From assembly GCA_963922205.1 (NCBI GenBank), contig CAWUHX010000016.1:1116001-1180000 (forward strand): DNA of 64,000 bases, read 5' to 3'. The number at the start of each line of letters is the position of its first letter. Position 1 is the first letter of the stretch. Shown here one piece after another: positions 13,801 through 25,900 of the stretch. The position numbers and the translations under genes were made by a program. The notes beneath the pieces were generated by a model, which did not search any database, was not told where the DNA came from, and saw only the letters and a list, made by a program, of their open reading frames with translations. Source of the stretch: Romanomermis culicivorax (lineage: Eukaryota; Nematoda; Enoplea; Mermithida; Mermithidae).

Positions 13801-14744
13801 GCTGCCTTCGAAAGGTTTAACTGTTATAAGTATTTTTACAGTTAAGCGTGCATAAGTTTAAATAATTTTACTGATTTTTAGATAATGCAAAAAAATTGAC
13901 AACGAAAAGTGTATTTACCAATAAACTGGTACTGCTCCATCTATAATTGTAAAACCTATATCAAACTATGTCACAAAAAACTAAAGTGAGTGAACAAAAA
14001 ATCGAACTTTTTGGCGCAATTGACTGCGTTATTTGAACCGTTTTCTTGAATCATGTTGTCTGATCCTTGAAACTCTTTGAATACTATAAAGCACTAAAGT
14101 TGTCGAACAACAGGGAAGCTTTTTCAAAAAGAAAACTCATCAATGCCAATTTAAGTAATACGTGATGCTTCAGCGAAAATATGACGAGTTGCTTAGTGCA
14201 TTTGTTCAACCCAGGGTGCCTCGTTAAAATTATATTTTTTTATAAAATCGATATCAATAGATTTTTTATCGGAAAATCTAACGTAAAATTGCATATAAGA
14301 TAAACTTATGACGTTGAATAAGAGGGGAATTTTTCAAAAACTATAAACTAGCAATTAGCTTGATTGGCCCGGAGCTAGTAATTGTTATAGTTCTACATTA
14401 ATTAACTATAAAGCGAGCTAATCTGATCTCATAATCAGATCTTTTTTCCAACACACATTTCAAAAAAAGACCCAATTATTAACTTTGAACTTTTTTCGCC
14501 TACATACGTTTTCTATTCTTATATGTATATTTTTTTCTTTCGTTCTTTTTTCGAGGTCAATAATATCGCTCGTATACGAGCCCGTAACACTGATAAGGTT
14601 TGTGATTACATATCATCGGCTGGCTGAAAACTGGAGAAAATTTACGCTTTCTCTTGAACCTCGCCATTTGATATTTCATATGTGTTATACAGTTGTAAGA
14701 AAACCTTGTCAGCATGTCATCAACATCATAAAAGCTGTATAACA

Positions 14745-16916
14745 ATGAAGAAAGTGGCGACTGCTTCGTCCTGCTTGATCCTTATTGCGTTGTCCCAAAC
14801 GTCGTTGGTGAGCGCAATATTTTGGCGCGAATGCGCCAATACTAGTCGATGCAGTAAGTTTGGCAGTTACAAGATTTTTTTCGAGATTTTTTTCTACTGA
14901 TCTTACTTGTATTTAGTATGCTCAGGTACGGATTTTAAGCTAAACAAATTGGGGCTTACTGATCGGATGGAAATTTATAAGAAAATGTACCGTAATTGTA
15001 CGGTTGTGCATGGTAATTTGGAATTGACTTATTTCGAAGAGAAAGAATTAGAACCGCACGGCAAAAATGCGCTAAACTTTCTGGAACATATTGAAGAGGT
15101 GAGACGGGATTACTCAGTTATGATGGTCTGAAAACTATTTCGTCCGCATCGAATTTCGTGAATCATGTGATTCGCTAGCCCACTTAACTCCCCATAATTA
15201 TTCTGCGGTTGCACATGATCTAGAAATGGAAAGTTGAACATATGTTCTGATTTTTCTCTTACCAAGTATAATAGACTGAACAAACAATCTTCTACTTAGA
15301 TATTCTGGGGTCATTTGAGAGTGACTTCAGTGGATACCTATTTCTCTAAAAAGATTTTTCTCATGTTGGGATTATCATAATGTTCTGAAAGAGTAAAACA
15401 AGAGAGACGTACACATTCTTCAGAAAAACTGGCGGCTTGGAAAGTTATGAACTGGGAGGATCTCGTAGAATTTTTGCAATTGTATCGGCTAAATTAAGGT
15501 AACACCATGTCCTGGTATAGAATCGATTTCGGATACCTTATAATCTATAGTCGTCATCTTGGATTGGAGTCATGGAATCTGAGATACAACTATGTTTCGT
15601 AGGAAAATAGGGGTTAATCAAGGTAGTTCTATAAGGCTACAGTAAATGTTTATGTGAGTACTATGCTTGTACCGAAAAACAAAAAACAAATAGCACTGTC
15701 ATGAAAATTGTTTATACAAAGCTCTTCCCGCAGAATCTTTACTCATTTATAATTCCTATCATAACTGTGAACACGCGAGGCGAAAATCTGTTGATTTATT
15801 ACTTGGACGGACAAAATTTGCAGGTGATACTCTGTTCAAAAAGTTTTAACACTTTTGCTATACACTGCTGTAACGTAACTTCCGGTTTAATGGTTTCACA
15901 TTTCCTACCTACAATTTTGACGATTCGGTTCCATTTGGAAAAATGCGCGTAGGTATTTTTTAGATCTATCCTAAAACATCACTTTTGGAAATTTATTTGT
16001 TGGCACCTCGAATCATCAAGTTTCATTTTATTGTATTATAGTTATCATTCGTCCAAGTTTACTGATTTACTAAACTTACAACTGGTGAAGCGAATTCGAG
16101 TCCTTCCAAGTGGAAGATTGCACATTCTGAATAAATGTTGATTTTAAAATTTAGTCTGTTTCATAAAACTTCTAAATTAAAAAAAGACAAATATAATTAT
16201 TCTCTTAATTGTTTACACGGCAGTTGCATAGAATTCTTATCGAAAAATTACTAAGCAGAGTAAGTCGAGTAGGGGCAGCAACCTTATAGCTCGGTACCAC
16301 CTAGGACGAAATGGCAGAACTATGGAATAGTAACTGGCTTTCCGGCTTTATTTTTATAAGCATTTTAAGAAAGACAGGCTACATGTAGTTTTTTATAATA
16401 CGAGATTATACAACTAAAATATCTGCTAGAAATAAATTGAGCGTCATCAAGGATAGTTTATTGCTGCTACGCTGAAGCATGAGTCGCTGAGCTGCAGCTA
16501 AACTGTAGTAATGGTATGATAATCAAAGCTGAGCTAATTACAACCCAAAGCACCTCAAGCTTGTTCGATGTAATCAGGCCGACATCTTCAATAAATCTGC
16601 GACTGCGAAGTCTACTTCCATTGCCCCTTCCATTCCAAAACCTTCCATTTGATCATATATTGCAACAAACCAAAAAGCTGTCCATTTATTCAATGTATAC
16701 AGTCCCTTTCAATTTTTATTCAGGTCATGGGATATGTGCTCATAGCAGGCAATAAGATCCAAAATTTATCTTTACCCAATTTGCGCGTCATTTGGGGCGA
16801 TCATTTGTATCAACCTGAATTCCGATACGACGAAAATCCTACGATGGTCAAAGGGGAGTACGGTTTGGCCATATTGAACAATAATTTGACGAATCTCGAT
16901 TTATCATCTCTAACGG
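14745..16916 (+). CDS. EGFR: EGFR exons 1-3: signal peptide and most of the L1 ligand-binding domain
   Basis: The ATG at 14745 is followed by KK and a hydrophobic run ending SLVSA, a good signal peptide with cleavage near residue 24. No other in-frame ATG gives a signal peptide; an upstream one at 14682 would bury it. Exon 2 has the family's opening [12 protein letters not shown] and [10 protein letters not shown]. Exon 3 has [22 protein letters not shown] and [18 protein letters not shown], the beta-helix turns of L1. The donor after exon 3 (16917, GTGAGG) joins exon 4 in phase 1 to give [13 protein letters not shown], matching the length of relatives. Confidence 0.85.
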
Positions 16917-19900
16917 GTGAGGAAGAGCTGCCGAATAAAATGTGTATTCAAAAAAGGAAAATTCGGTATTTAACAGAAAACTTCGAGTCGTCTGGTAACT
17001 CGAAAATGCTAGTTCAAGTGCATGTCCCAAGAATTATATTCTTCTAATTTCGAAATGAGTTTCGGAATATCAAAAAATCCAGACAAATTCATAAACAGGT
17101 AATGTCCATGCAATGCAAGACAACATTTTCCTTTTTCAACTTAAGATCCCAATGCTACAGTCAATCTAAGGAAAAAAGCGGACGCGTTATTAATTTCATG
17201 AGTATCTTTTTACTTTCCGAGGCGCATTTGGAAAAAACAGACTATAGTTTGAGAAAGAAATGGATTCCACTCGTATTTACAACATCATCGGAAGTCTTTT
17301 TTATTTGGAATTTTTATCGATGTGGAATGAAACTTTAAAGCTCATTTTGTCATTATTGCTGTTCTTAAAGTTCATAAATTTTCGAACGTATGACGTGAAC
17401 ATATCAGAACTGCATTTATTAATTCCAATTTCAAAATTCTACACCGTCATCAGCACTTGTTTTCTCTAAAATTGTATCTTGAAGAAAGAGTACAACTGGA
17501 ATAAAAAGTCACCGCATACAGCATTCAAATGATATGTGAAAAACGCGAATCAATAAAATAATTGTAATTGAATTTTCTTCGAGATTCAAATATTTTTTTA
17601 TCAAATGTTAGTAAATTAAGATACGACAAGAACGAATAAGGTTCACTGAATGATTTTTACTTTTTTTCTCAAAAAAATTTTTAGTTGAGTGAGTTTCCAA
17701 GTTTTGAGTGATTTTTAGCAGAAAATAACTTGCTTTCCAAATTTCCTCACAACAAGAATTTCAGAAAAATGAATATACTCATATTATGATGTATTTTTCT
17801 TGAAATGCTTCCATAGTGAAACTGTAAAACAAATAGTATTTTATATTTTCTGCTTAACTATATGACATAAAGGACTGAAAATTTGTGAGCATGAGCAAAT
17901 AAACTTCAACAATTCTTTCTTATAAATTTTTACGAAACTATAAGCTTTTTGTAAACGATTTTGACGACAGAACTATGTTGTCATTTTTCAATTTACAAGT
18001 ATTTTGAAAAATACGCTCTATAATGGAAGGTGAGTTCATTTTGTTACTTGAATTTACATTGCAATCAAGTGTTTAAGACTTCAACAAAAACCAAACATTA
18101 GATTCCATTTGATATATAATTTTCACTTGGTGGAAAATTTTTTTACTGAAGAAATAAGCCAAATTTCTGTATGTGAATAGTAGAGGCCAAAATCACTGTA
18201 AAATATCATATTCATCCACTGTCGATTTGGACAGGACTGCGTCGACACCTGAGTGCTCTCGAAGTCATGGTTATTGAAGAAAATTGTCAGTTGTTCTGTT
18301 TGCCGCACACTGACGAAAATATTTTTCCATTTATTATAGCAATAAGCTTACTAGTTTTTTCCTTACTTACTTTTGAACTTACATTCATGGGGTCGCTACA
18401 TCGATCATTTAAAAGTGAATGGAGTATAGTCATGATAATTCTCTCATCTTACCCTTTTGTCACGTTTTCCATATTCTGAAATAAATTTTGCGCTTTCTGA
18501 AAATCCTATTATATTTTATTAAAAATTGCATATCGTTTTCAAGACAGAAATGCCTAAACGAAAGGCTTTCCTCGCGATATTTTTTCTATTGCCGGATAAG
18601 CATGCCTTATTTTTGAACAGATCAGGAAAAAGAGGATATTTTTCTCATTTTATAACTCTTGTTGAACACGTTTTTGGTCTTATGTTCAAAAACATGGAGA
18701 AGAACGTGGCATGTATCTAGTCAAGAAATTTCGACGCGATTTAAGCAAATATTACTCGTTCAATCCCATTCAAACACTATGTTTTGAGAAGGCCTTAATT
18801 TTTGAAGTGAAATTCGGTTCACATGTATTCATAGAACATTAAAAATGTCACTTCAAAAAATAATAATAAAAAATTCATCTTCAACCGAAGATCGTGAATC
18901 TTATAGTGAACAGTTTATCATAGATCGAGCTTTTGATTTCGTTTAGTTCTAATTTCGTTACGATTCAAACTAATTCACCCCGATGAAAAGAAGATTTGAA
19001 TTAATTTTTCACTCCGACTAAATTTTCTGTTTATTATGACTCTTGATTTATTGTAGATCGAAAATAATATTATAAACTGTCGATTTCACTTTTGATTATG
19101 AGAAAAAGGATTTTTTGAACTTTTGGTATGAAAATATTTTGTGAAGTATACATCGTGGCTTCTGGGTCAGGATTCTAAATGCAAAATATATGAAATACAA
19201 ATATCTGAGGCCATGAAGTTTTGTACGTATAGGACTTTAGACATAGCACGATTCTCAAGGGGTCAGAAGAACCCCTATATTCGAACGGCCAGAAGCATCA
19301 CGATTCTAGAGAAATGTCATGCAGTGATACTTCCGAAAAGTCTCTTCACATCTACAGGGTCTTAGATAAAAAAAAACGTTTCACACTTTCAGCACTATAT
19401 ATTTGTGTACTCCATTTTTTTCCAAAAAAAGCATACTAAAGAAAAAAGATGTTCAACGAATCCCTGCAAAATTCCTGTAATAGGAGATGCTTTCTTTCTG
19501 CAGTTTCTTACTTCATTAAGGATTTTTAACCGAGGTTATGTCATATATTTTTTCATGGACAGAAACTCATTTCAAAAGGATTGTTTGCTAACAGGTATAC
19601 CCCTATATCTGATTGTAACGCGTGAACTTTACTGAATTTAAATTTTAAATTTTCCACGCTGTATGTCCAATAGTCGACACTACCAACGTTCCAGAATCAC
19701 GGCTACGCTACAGTCCATTTGATTTGAAAAATCAGACGTAGCGACATACCAAAAAAGTAGTTTTCATGGAAGAGAAAGCTTTATACTGTAGAAAAACGCT
19801 AAATTTCTTCATGACAATGTAAAGGCAAAAATCAGAAAAAACACCATGCCCGTCAATTGTGGATTTGGATAGCACTGTGTCAACACGCTACTCGAAAAAT

Positions 19901-22900
19901 TTTGACCGCACAACCAGGTCATTGAAGGGCATTTTCAGCTGTACTGCTTGCCGCCCACTGACGAGAAAATTTGTTCATCGATTCCAGTAATTAAGCTTAC
20001 TGGTTTTCTCGGATGTCCAACTTACCTTCATAGGATCGTTGCATCGATCATTTCAAAATAAATTGGGGGCATTAAAAAATTGAATGATTTACCTAACAGA
20101 AAAACGAAACTGCATTCCAGAGTCTGCCTCCTTTGGGAAGTTAAACTGCTTCGAAGAACATGAGGAATTTTCAAATTTATCCCTAAGCTCATAAAATTTC
20201 AAACAAGTATTTAGTCGGATTGGCTTTTCGTTTTTTCGGACACCCTGTGAATTTCATGACACTCTAAACAAAACTTTCTGCTTTCTGAAATACCTTGGCC
20301 GCGGTAACATTTCATCGCCAACAGTTCGCCGTTTAGTAGTCCAAAATGGCGATATCGGCTTGTTTAACAATCCCAATTTGTGCTATTGGTCGAAAACAGT
20401 CGATTTCAAACAGTTATTGGGTGAAGATTTTCGTTTGCATTTGAAAATGATCAACAATTCGGAATTATGCGTCGATGGTTCTGTGTGCTACCACAGTTGT
20501 AGGCGATGTTTCGGACCGTCGAATAAACAGTGCCAAATTAGTAAATCAAATTGTTATGAAGTATTTATTCGTAGATCATGATAAGTTGCCTGCTTCACTA
20601 TTGCGCATTCTGTCCAGTAGGGGACCAGAGGCTAAACTTCCCTTTGACCTTTTGTTATAGGTCTATTATCTGAACCTACCTAAGCGACTTGAAGCACATC
20701 AACTAAAAGCTAGCACTGAAACTTCATGCGACAGTACACCCTGCTCACACTAAACCTCGCTCTATCAGCTTTTTTGTCATCACTTGAAAATTAAGTAATC
20801 TGCAATATTCGGCTATAGTTAAGTGAGCCTTAATGATAAGATTTACTGCCACTCCTGATGACTAGATGGATGAAACAGTAAACATCTGGTTTTTGAGCTG
20901 TCGTCGTTAATTTTATTCATCAGGGGCAACATTACTTTTCATATTGAAATTCCAATTTTTCTGGAATTTTCGATGTTTTTTTTGTTGGAAAGGTGTTGAG
21001 GAATCAGTGTGTTCGAAGCCTATCAAAACTTTCAATATTATGGTTTTATTATGAAGTTTTTTAAAAATGAAACTCTACAACGACTTTTTGTTACACATGT
21101 GTGGTATCTATTACAAAATTTACGGAAATTCAGAAAACTCACCAAGTGGTTTCACTTTACGCAAGTTCAGTTAGTCATCGATTTACAAACGAATGGAATT
21201 TCAGCCATACCATCGTAATTTTAGAATCGAAAAAAATCGGATCATAGATCTGTGCTGCTACTGTAGTATAGAGCTTTCAGCTGGCCGTTGTTTTAATAAC
21301 TGTAATTTTGTAATTCCCCATTTTTGATAGCAATCCAGAAATTTGAGCTCAAATCTAATGAAGACAGAATTGCAAAAAAAGTTCTTTAAAGAATATTTTA
21401 ACCCTCTTAATGCTCTGAACTTCCAGCTCAGGCAGCAATCAACACTTTGTATCTTTGACAAGTTATGAATTCTTCTTCTGTCTTGAGATGTGTGCCCTGA
21501 GAGCATCGTACTCATACAGGTGTGAAAAAAGCTCAAAAATCTTCATTTGATGTACTAAATTTTGAAAATTGAGGTCAAGGATCCATTTCGTAACTCAGTT
21601 ACTATCGCAACATAACGCTCATATCATTTTTACAGTCTACAGGGACAATTGCGCCTTGCAATGTACGAGCGGCACTTGTTTCAACACCACGTACCCGCAA
21701 TACTGTTGCCACCCGGAATGCACGGGCGGATGTTTTGGACCGTCGGATCACGAGTGTTACGTGAGAGTTAATTTCTGAAAAATTTGCTAATTTATTAATG
21801 GCGTTACGTAGGAAGATGTAATGCTTGGGTCGTCATATCCAAAATTTGAAAAAAATTCTCAACCTAAAGTGATATCATATTTGAAAATCATTAGCTTGAC
21901 TTTTCAGAAATATGGGTTATTCATGTTAGAGTAGATTTGGTAGTCACAGACTTATTCCAGAGTGGAAAATTACGGTTGATGATTTCGTGATCTTATAGCC
22001 GTTATAAAAAATTAAGGTCCAGTACGTACAATCACGAATAAAAAATTTCTCAAATACTGTCAACTAGTGTCATGCTATTTTAAATAGAACCTTTGCTGTG
22101 GCATTAGGTCGACTGTCCCAATGAGTCCACCACTCCAGAAAGTCGATCATCCCAGTAATTCGACCATTCGAGTCCAACTAAGTCGATTGTTCGAGTAAGT
22201 CGACCATTCCAGTAGGTCAGCTGTTCCAGAAGGTCGACTGCACTGCAATTTGGCATGTCTTTTTACATAAGCCTAAATCTAATCTCTGAAAGCAATCTGA
22301 TATGGGAAATTTGGTTCATTAAACTGCCGTGGATTTTGGGCTAGTCCGCCATCGATTTTTCGAATATCGTGGGACAGGACGTCGTGGAACAGTCGACTTA
22401 GTGGGATAGTCGACCTACTGGAAATTATATGTCTAAAAAATGATGGTTATATCATTGGTCGACCTTCTGGAATGGTCGACTTATTGGAAAGATACGTTCG
22501 TTTCATTCTGCCATGTCAAAATAAACGGTCCGTAATAACTCTCTTAATTGACTTTGGCGTTGCAAAAAAGCATATGTGCAGATCAAATAACTGAAGGTAA
22601 AGCAAAGAAAGAGCCGAGGGGGAGTGCAGTTGCAGCTGGAGCAAACTAGGAGAGAAGAAGTAGTAGATTCTCTGAGTTCACTCCACGATTTTATTTGCTC
22701 CAAATTTGCTCCTCTGTCGTATGGCAGAAGCTGGGGTAAAGTAGGAAATTTTTCTACAAAACAAGGTCGGAGAAAACGAGGCATGCACAGAAGTTTTTGC
22801 ATGTCTATTTTTCCAATACATCTTTCACCTCACCCATATTTTGCACTGTATAAGTAAACATTTATCGGCTGGTCATCCACTAACTATCTGGCTTTGATTA

Positions 22901-25900
22901 TATATTTCCTTCGCTTCGACCATCGATTTTTGGATATGGGGACTATGAAACGGAATACAAATTTCACTTCCGAAGAGCTCTACAGCTTGATGCAAAATCG
23001 AAAAAGCTTTTGAATCAAATTTCAACTGTAGTTATCAGCAATCAGCGCAGTTAGAACTAACATACTGAGACTTGGAAAAGGTAAATTATTTGTTTTCAAT
23101 TCTTGCGATATTCTGAGTATTATTCAAATGATCAAAAAGTCTCCCAATAGCAAAAATGATGTGAAATCTGTATCAGAAGTGGATATATTAAAGAAACAAA
23201 AAATTGATTAATAAAAAATATCGTCATTTTTATTCAGAAATAATCACTTACGAAATATCAACATCAGACCAAAATCATCTATCAGCGGGAATCAACCTTA
23301 GAGGCGGCATCAGGTTCCACCTTTCTCGGTCCTCCAATTGTTATGTGCCCTTCAATTTATATTTCATACCGTTAGTGTACGAAGTACGGGTTCCCGATTC
23401 CATGGTTCGCCCCTAATTATTGACCTTAGGGTACTCTCTTTTCCAGATTTCATTTAAATATTTCGTTTTTCGAAGGAGTTGCGATTGTGAAGCATATAAG
23501 TTTGAGTTGATCTTGTCACTGCATCATTGACCAATAGTCATTATAATGACCTTAGCCAGTTAAAAATTATCTTTACAGCATTCTGATCATTTTGTTGAGT
23601 GACCTGAACGTTTGGTTCTGACTTTGAATGATTTATTCAGCCAGATCCGATCTTGGATCCGATTTCGATGGTCTGAATCTGGATTTTACCCAAAATCTCC
23701 GGGATCTTATGGATTCTACAGTAGTCCTATACGTTTTTATTTATGACTAATTTAGAAAATGGTAATCCTTCAGATTGGTTATATTTTATTGCTTTCCATC
23801 CAAAATTAGCTCCGTTTCTTCTTTTGGTAACAATGTCAAGTTTTTTTCTACTAATATTTAGGGTTGCTCCAACATGCGCTACAAAGATAAATGCGTAGAA
23901 AAGTGTCCCTCGTTGGAGAGATACGTGCCATCCAAGGCTCAATACGAGCCGAATCCCGATGGAACCTATTCTTACAACAGAGTTTGCGTCAAACAGTGCC
24001 CAGGTATGCTTTTTGGGGAAACAATCAAAGCGCAATATATGCAAATTAGCCGACCTTTTTGTAAGCGTCATGAAATGAGCTAACGCGCATTGATTTTTGT
24101 AATAAGCACTGTTCAACAAACCTACTAATTTTCTTTTATCCTTCGATTTCTAGAACACATGTCAATCTACAAAGAAGGTTGCGTGTCTCGGTGTCCAGAA
24201 AATTACTACACGGCTAATGACAGTAAAATATGCGCAAAATGCAATGGAAATTGCGAAAAAGGTAAAAAGTCACCAAGTCGCCAAATCACAAAGCAACTTG
24301 ACTTGAAATCTCACGAGTTCTTTCTGTGATTCCATATTTATAGTCTGATTTTTTATAAAATGCTTTCAAATAGAAAAGCGACACAAATTAGTACTGTCGT
24401 CAAATAAGTTTACAATGGAGCATTTATTGTAAAATTTTTCGCTTGAACAATTTTTAAAGTTAGGTTAGTATGCTCACAAGTTTCCAGCCCCATATGATAT
24501 ATTGTTTATCAGCAAATTGTGAAAACCTGAAATACTACTTACTTTCCACTTTCATTAGTTGGAAGCATTTCAAGAAAAACAGACTACAGTGTCATATTCC
24601 ATTTCGTATCTTCAGGATCAACAACTTCTTAACCATTGATTCTTTTCTTATATTTCGATGAAATTAGAAATATTGTGTCTTTCGAACCCTTATTATGATT
24701 TCTTCTAAAAGCTTCGTCTCTTTGAAGTAATATGAGAATGTTCAAGGACGCGTAGAGAGCATAAATCCGAATTTTCTTGACGAACTGCGGAAACTTAGCC
24801 GGAAGGGTACTTAGAAAATTTATCTCGTTAGTCGAAATTCTGCTTCAAAATTCGAATATGAAATTGGTCTTCGAAGTGCACATATGCTATAAGAGTATGA
24901 GATATATTTTACGAGTAAAATTTTTTTGGCAGTGTGTACGGTAAACGATACACTAACCGCAGCCAACATCAAATTATTCACCAATTGTACAAAATTGGAA
25001 GGCTTCCTCGAAATTACAAAACAGTCTTTTGTTGCTGGGTATGTTTTTTCCAGTTTCAAAAATCTACTCGCCACAAACAAGAGTGTTTATTTCTCAGAAA
25101 TTTGACAGAAAAAGATTTGAGCACACTGTCATCAGTAGAAGAAATTTCCGAATACGTACTCATTCAGTCGCCCGGTTATTTGTCGCACGGTTTGGATTTT
25201 TTGAAAAATTTGAGAAAAATCGAAGGCCGCAGGTTGCTTTTGTGAGTTTCCATTGCTTCGAAATATTATTAATTGCAAAAATTTGCTTCATTTTTAAATG
25301 CAGTTTTATTTTATGGTCCATCTTGTTGATTATATGAAAAAGCAAGTTTTTGGTAAGATTTTTAGGTTTCCGAATTTATGATCTAAAATGTCCAGAAATT
25401 TCTATATCGAAAAAACCTGGGGCCGGTTTCACCAAATAGACTTAAGCTCCAGCTGAGCTGCAGCTTAAGCTCTAGCTCAACTGCAGCTTAACTCATACAC
25501 ACAAAACATATCGAGAAAGTTAAGCTGCAGCTGAGCTGTAGCTTAACTCTGTATGTTATAACATTGCCGTTAAGGTGCAGCTGAGCTGCAGCTCAGCTGG
25601 AGCTTAAGTCTCTTTGATGAAACCGGCGCCTGACGTATAAAAAGTCCAAAAGTATGTGTTCTTGTACGACGCTAGTTCAGTAATTTCACTGGAAACTATA
25701 GTCCATTTGATTTTAAATGAGCTTTGCCGATGCAAAACGCAAAACGCAAATAAAAAAATTATGGAAAAATAGTGATTTCATCATGTTGCAAAAATTGTAA
25801 TATTTCCTTGCACGGCAGAGGTTACTCAATTTATATTGCGTCATCAAGGCATCTTTGGAAAAAATAGACTTAAGTAATCTGGATGTACATACATAATGTG

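Larger units (their letters stand above)
3634..14744. other. Intergenic region between the divergent Arf-GEF and EGFR genes
   Basis: I find no exon with family similarity here on either strand. The stretch is AT-rich and stop-dense. It holds dispersed repeat pieces (a segment around 'ATTTTCCAGC' recurs near 4310, 4540, 6360 and 6900), homopolymer G runs near 5370 and 8537, a short TACTG run near 8355, a fold-back element at 9236-10545 and a MITE at 10639-10886. The piece 7620-8140 is richer in GC than its surroundings and partly open on both strands, but I recognise no protein in it. The minus-strand open frame at 8792-9160 (122 codons) matches nothing I know and looks like chance. Confidence 0.7.

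Noticed and set aside
14682-14744. An upstream EGFR start at 14682
   Set aside because: That codon is not a good start and would place the hydrophobic signal peptide internally; ATG 14745 begins exactly at the signal peptide.
22107-22490. CRISPR-like repeat array
   Set aside because: The 17-base units are contiguous with no spacers, they occur in both orientations, and this is eukaryotic intron DNA.
24820-25080. An 86-codon minus-strand frame
   Set aside because: Antisense shadow of EGFR exon 8; no family features.
25230-25237. GTTGCT as the donor of EGFR exon 9
   Set aside because: It keeps frame, but GTGAGT eight bases on is a far better donor and restores the residue spacing seen in other ErbB receptors.
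25029-25337. A 102-codon frame overlapping EGFR exons 8 and 9
   Set aside because: It is a shadow. The receptor frame on either side of a 59-base intron carries the conserved L2 sequence.
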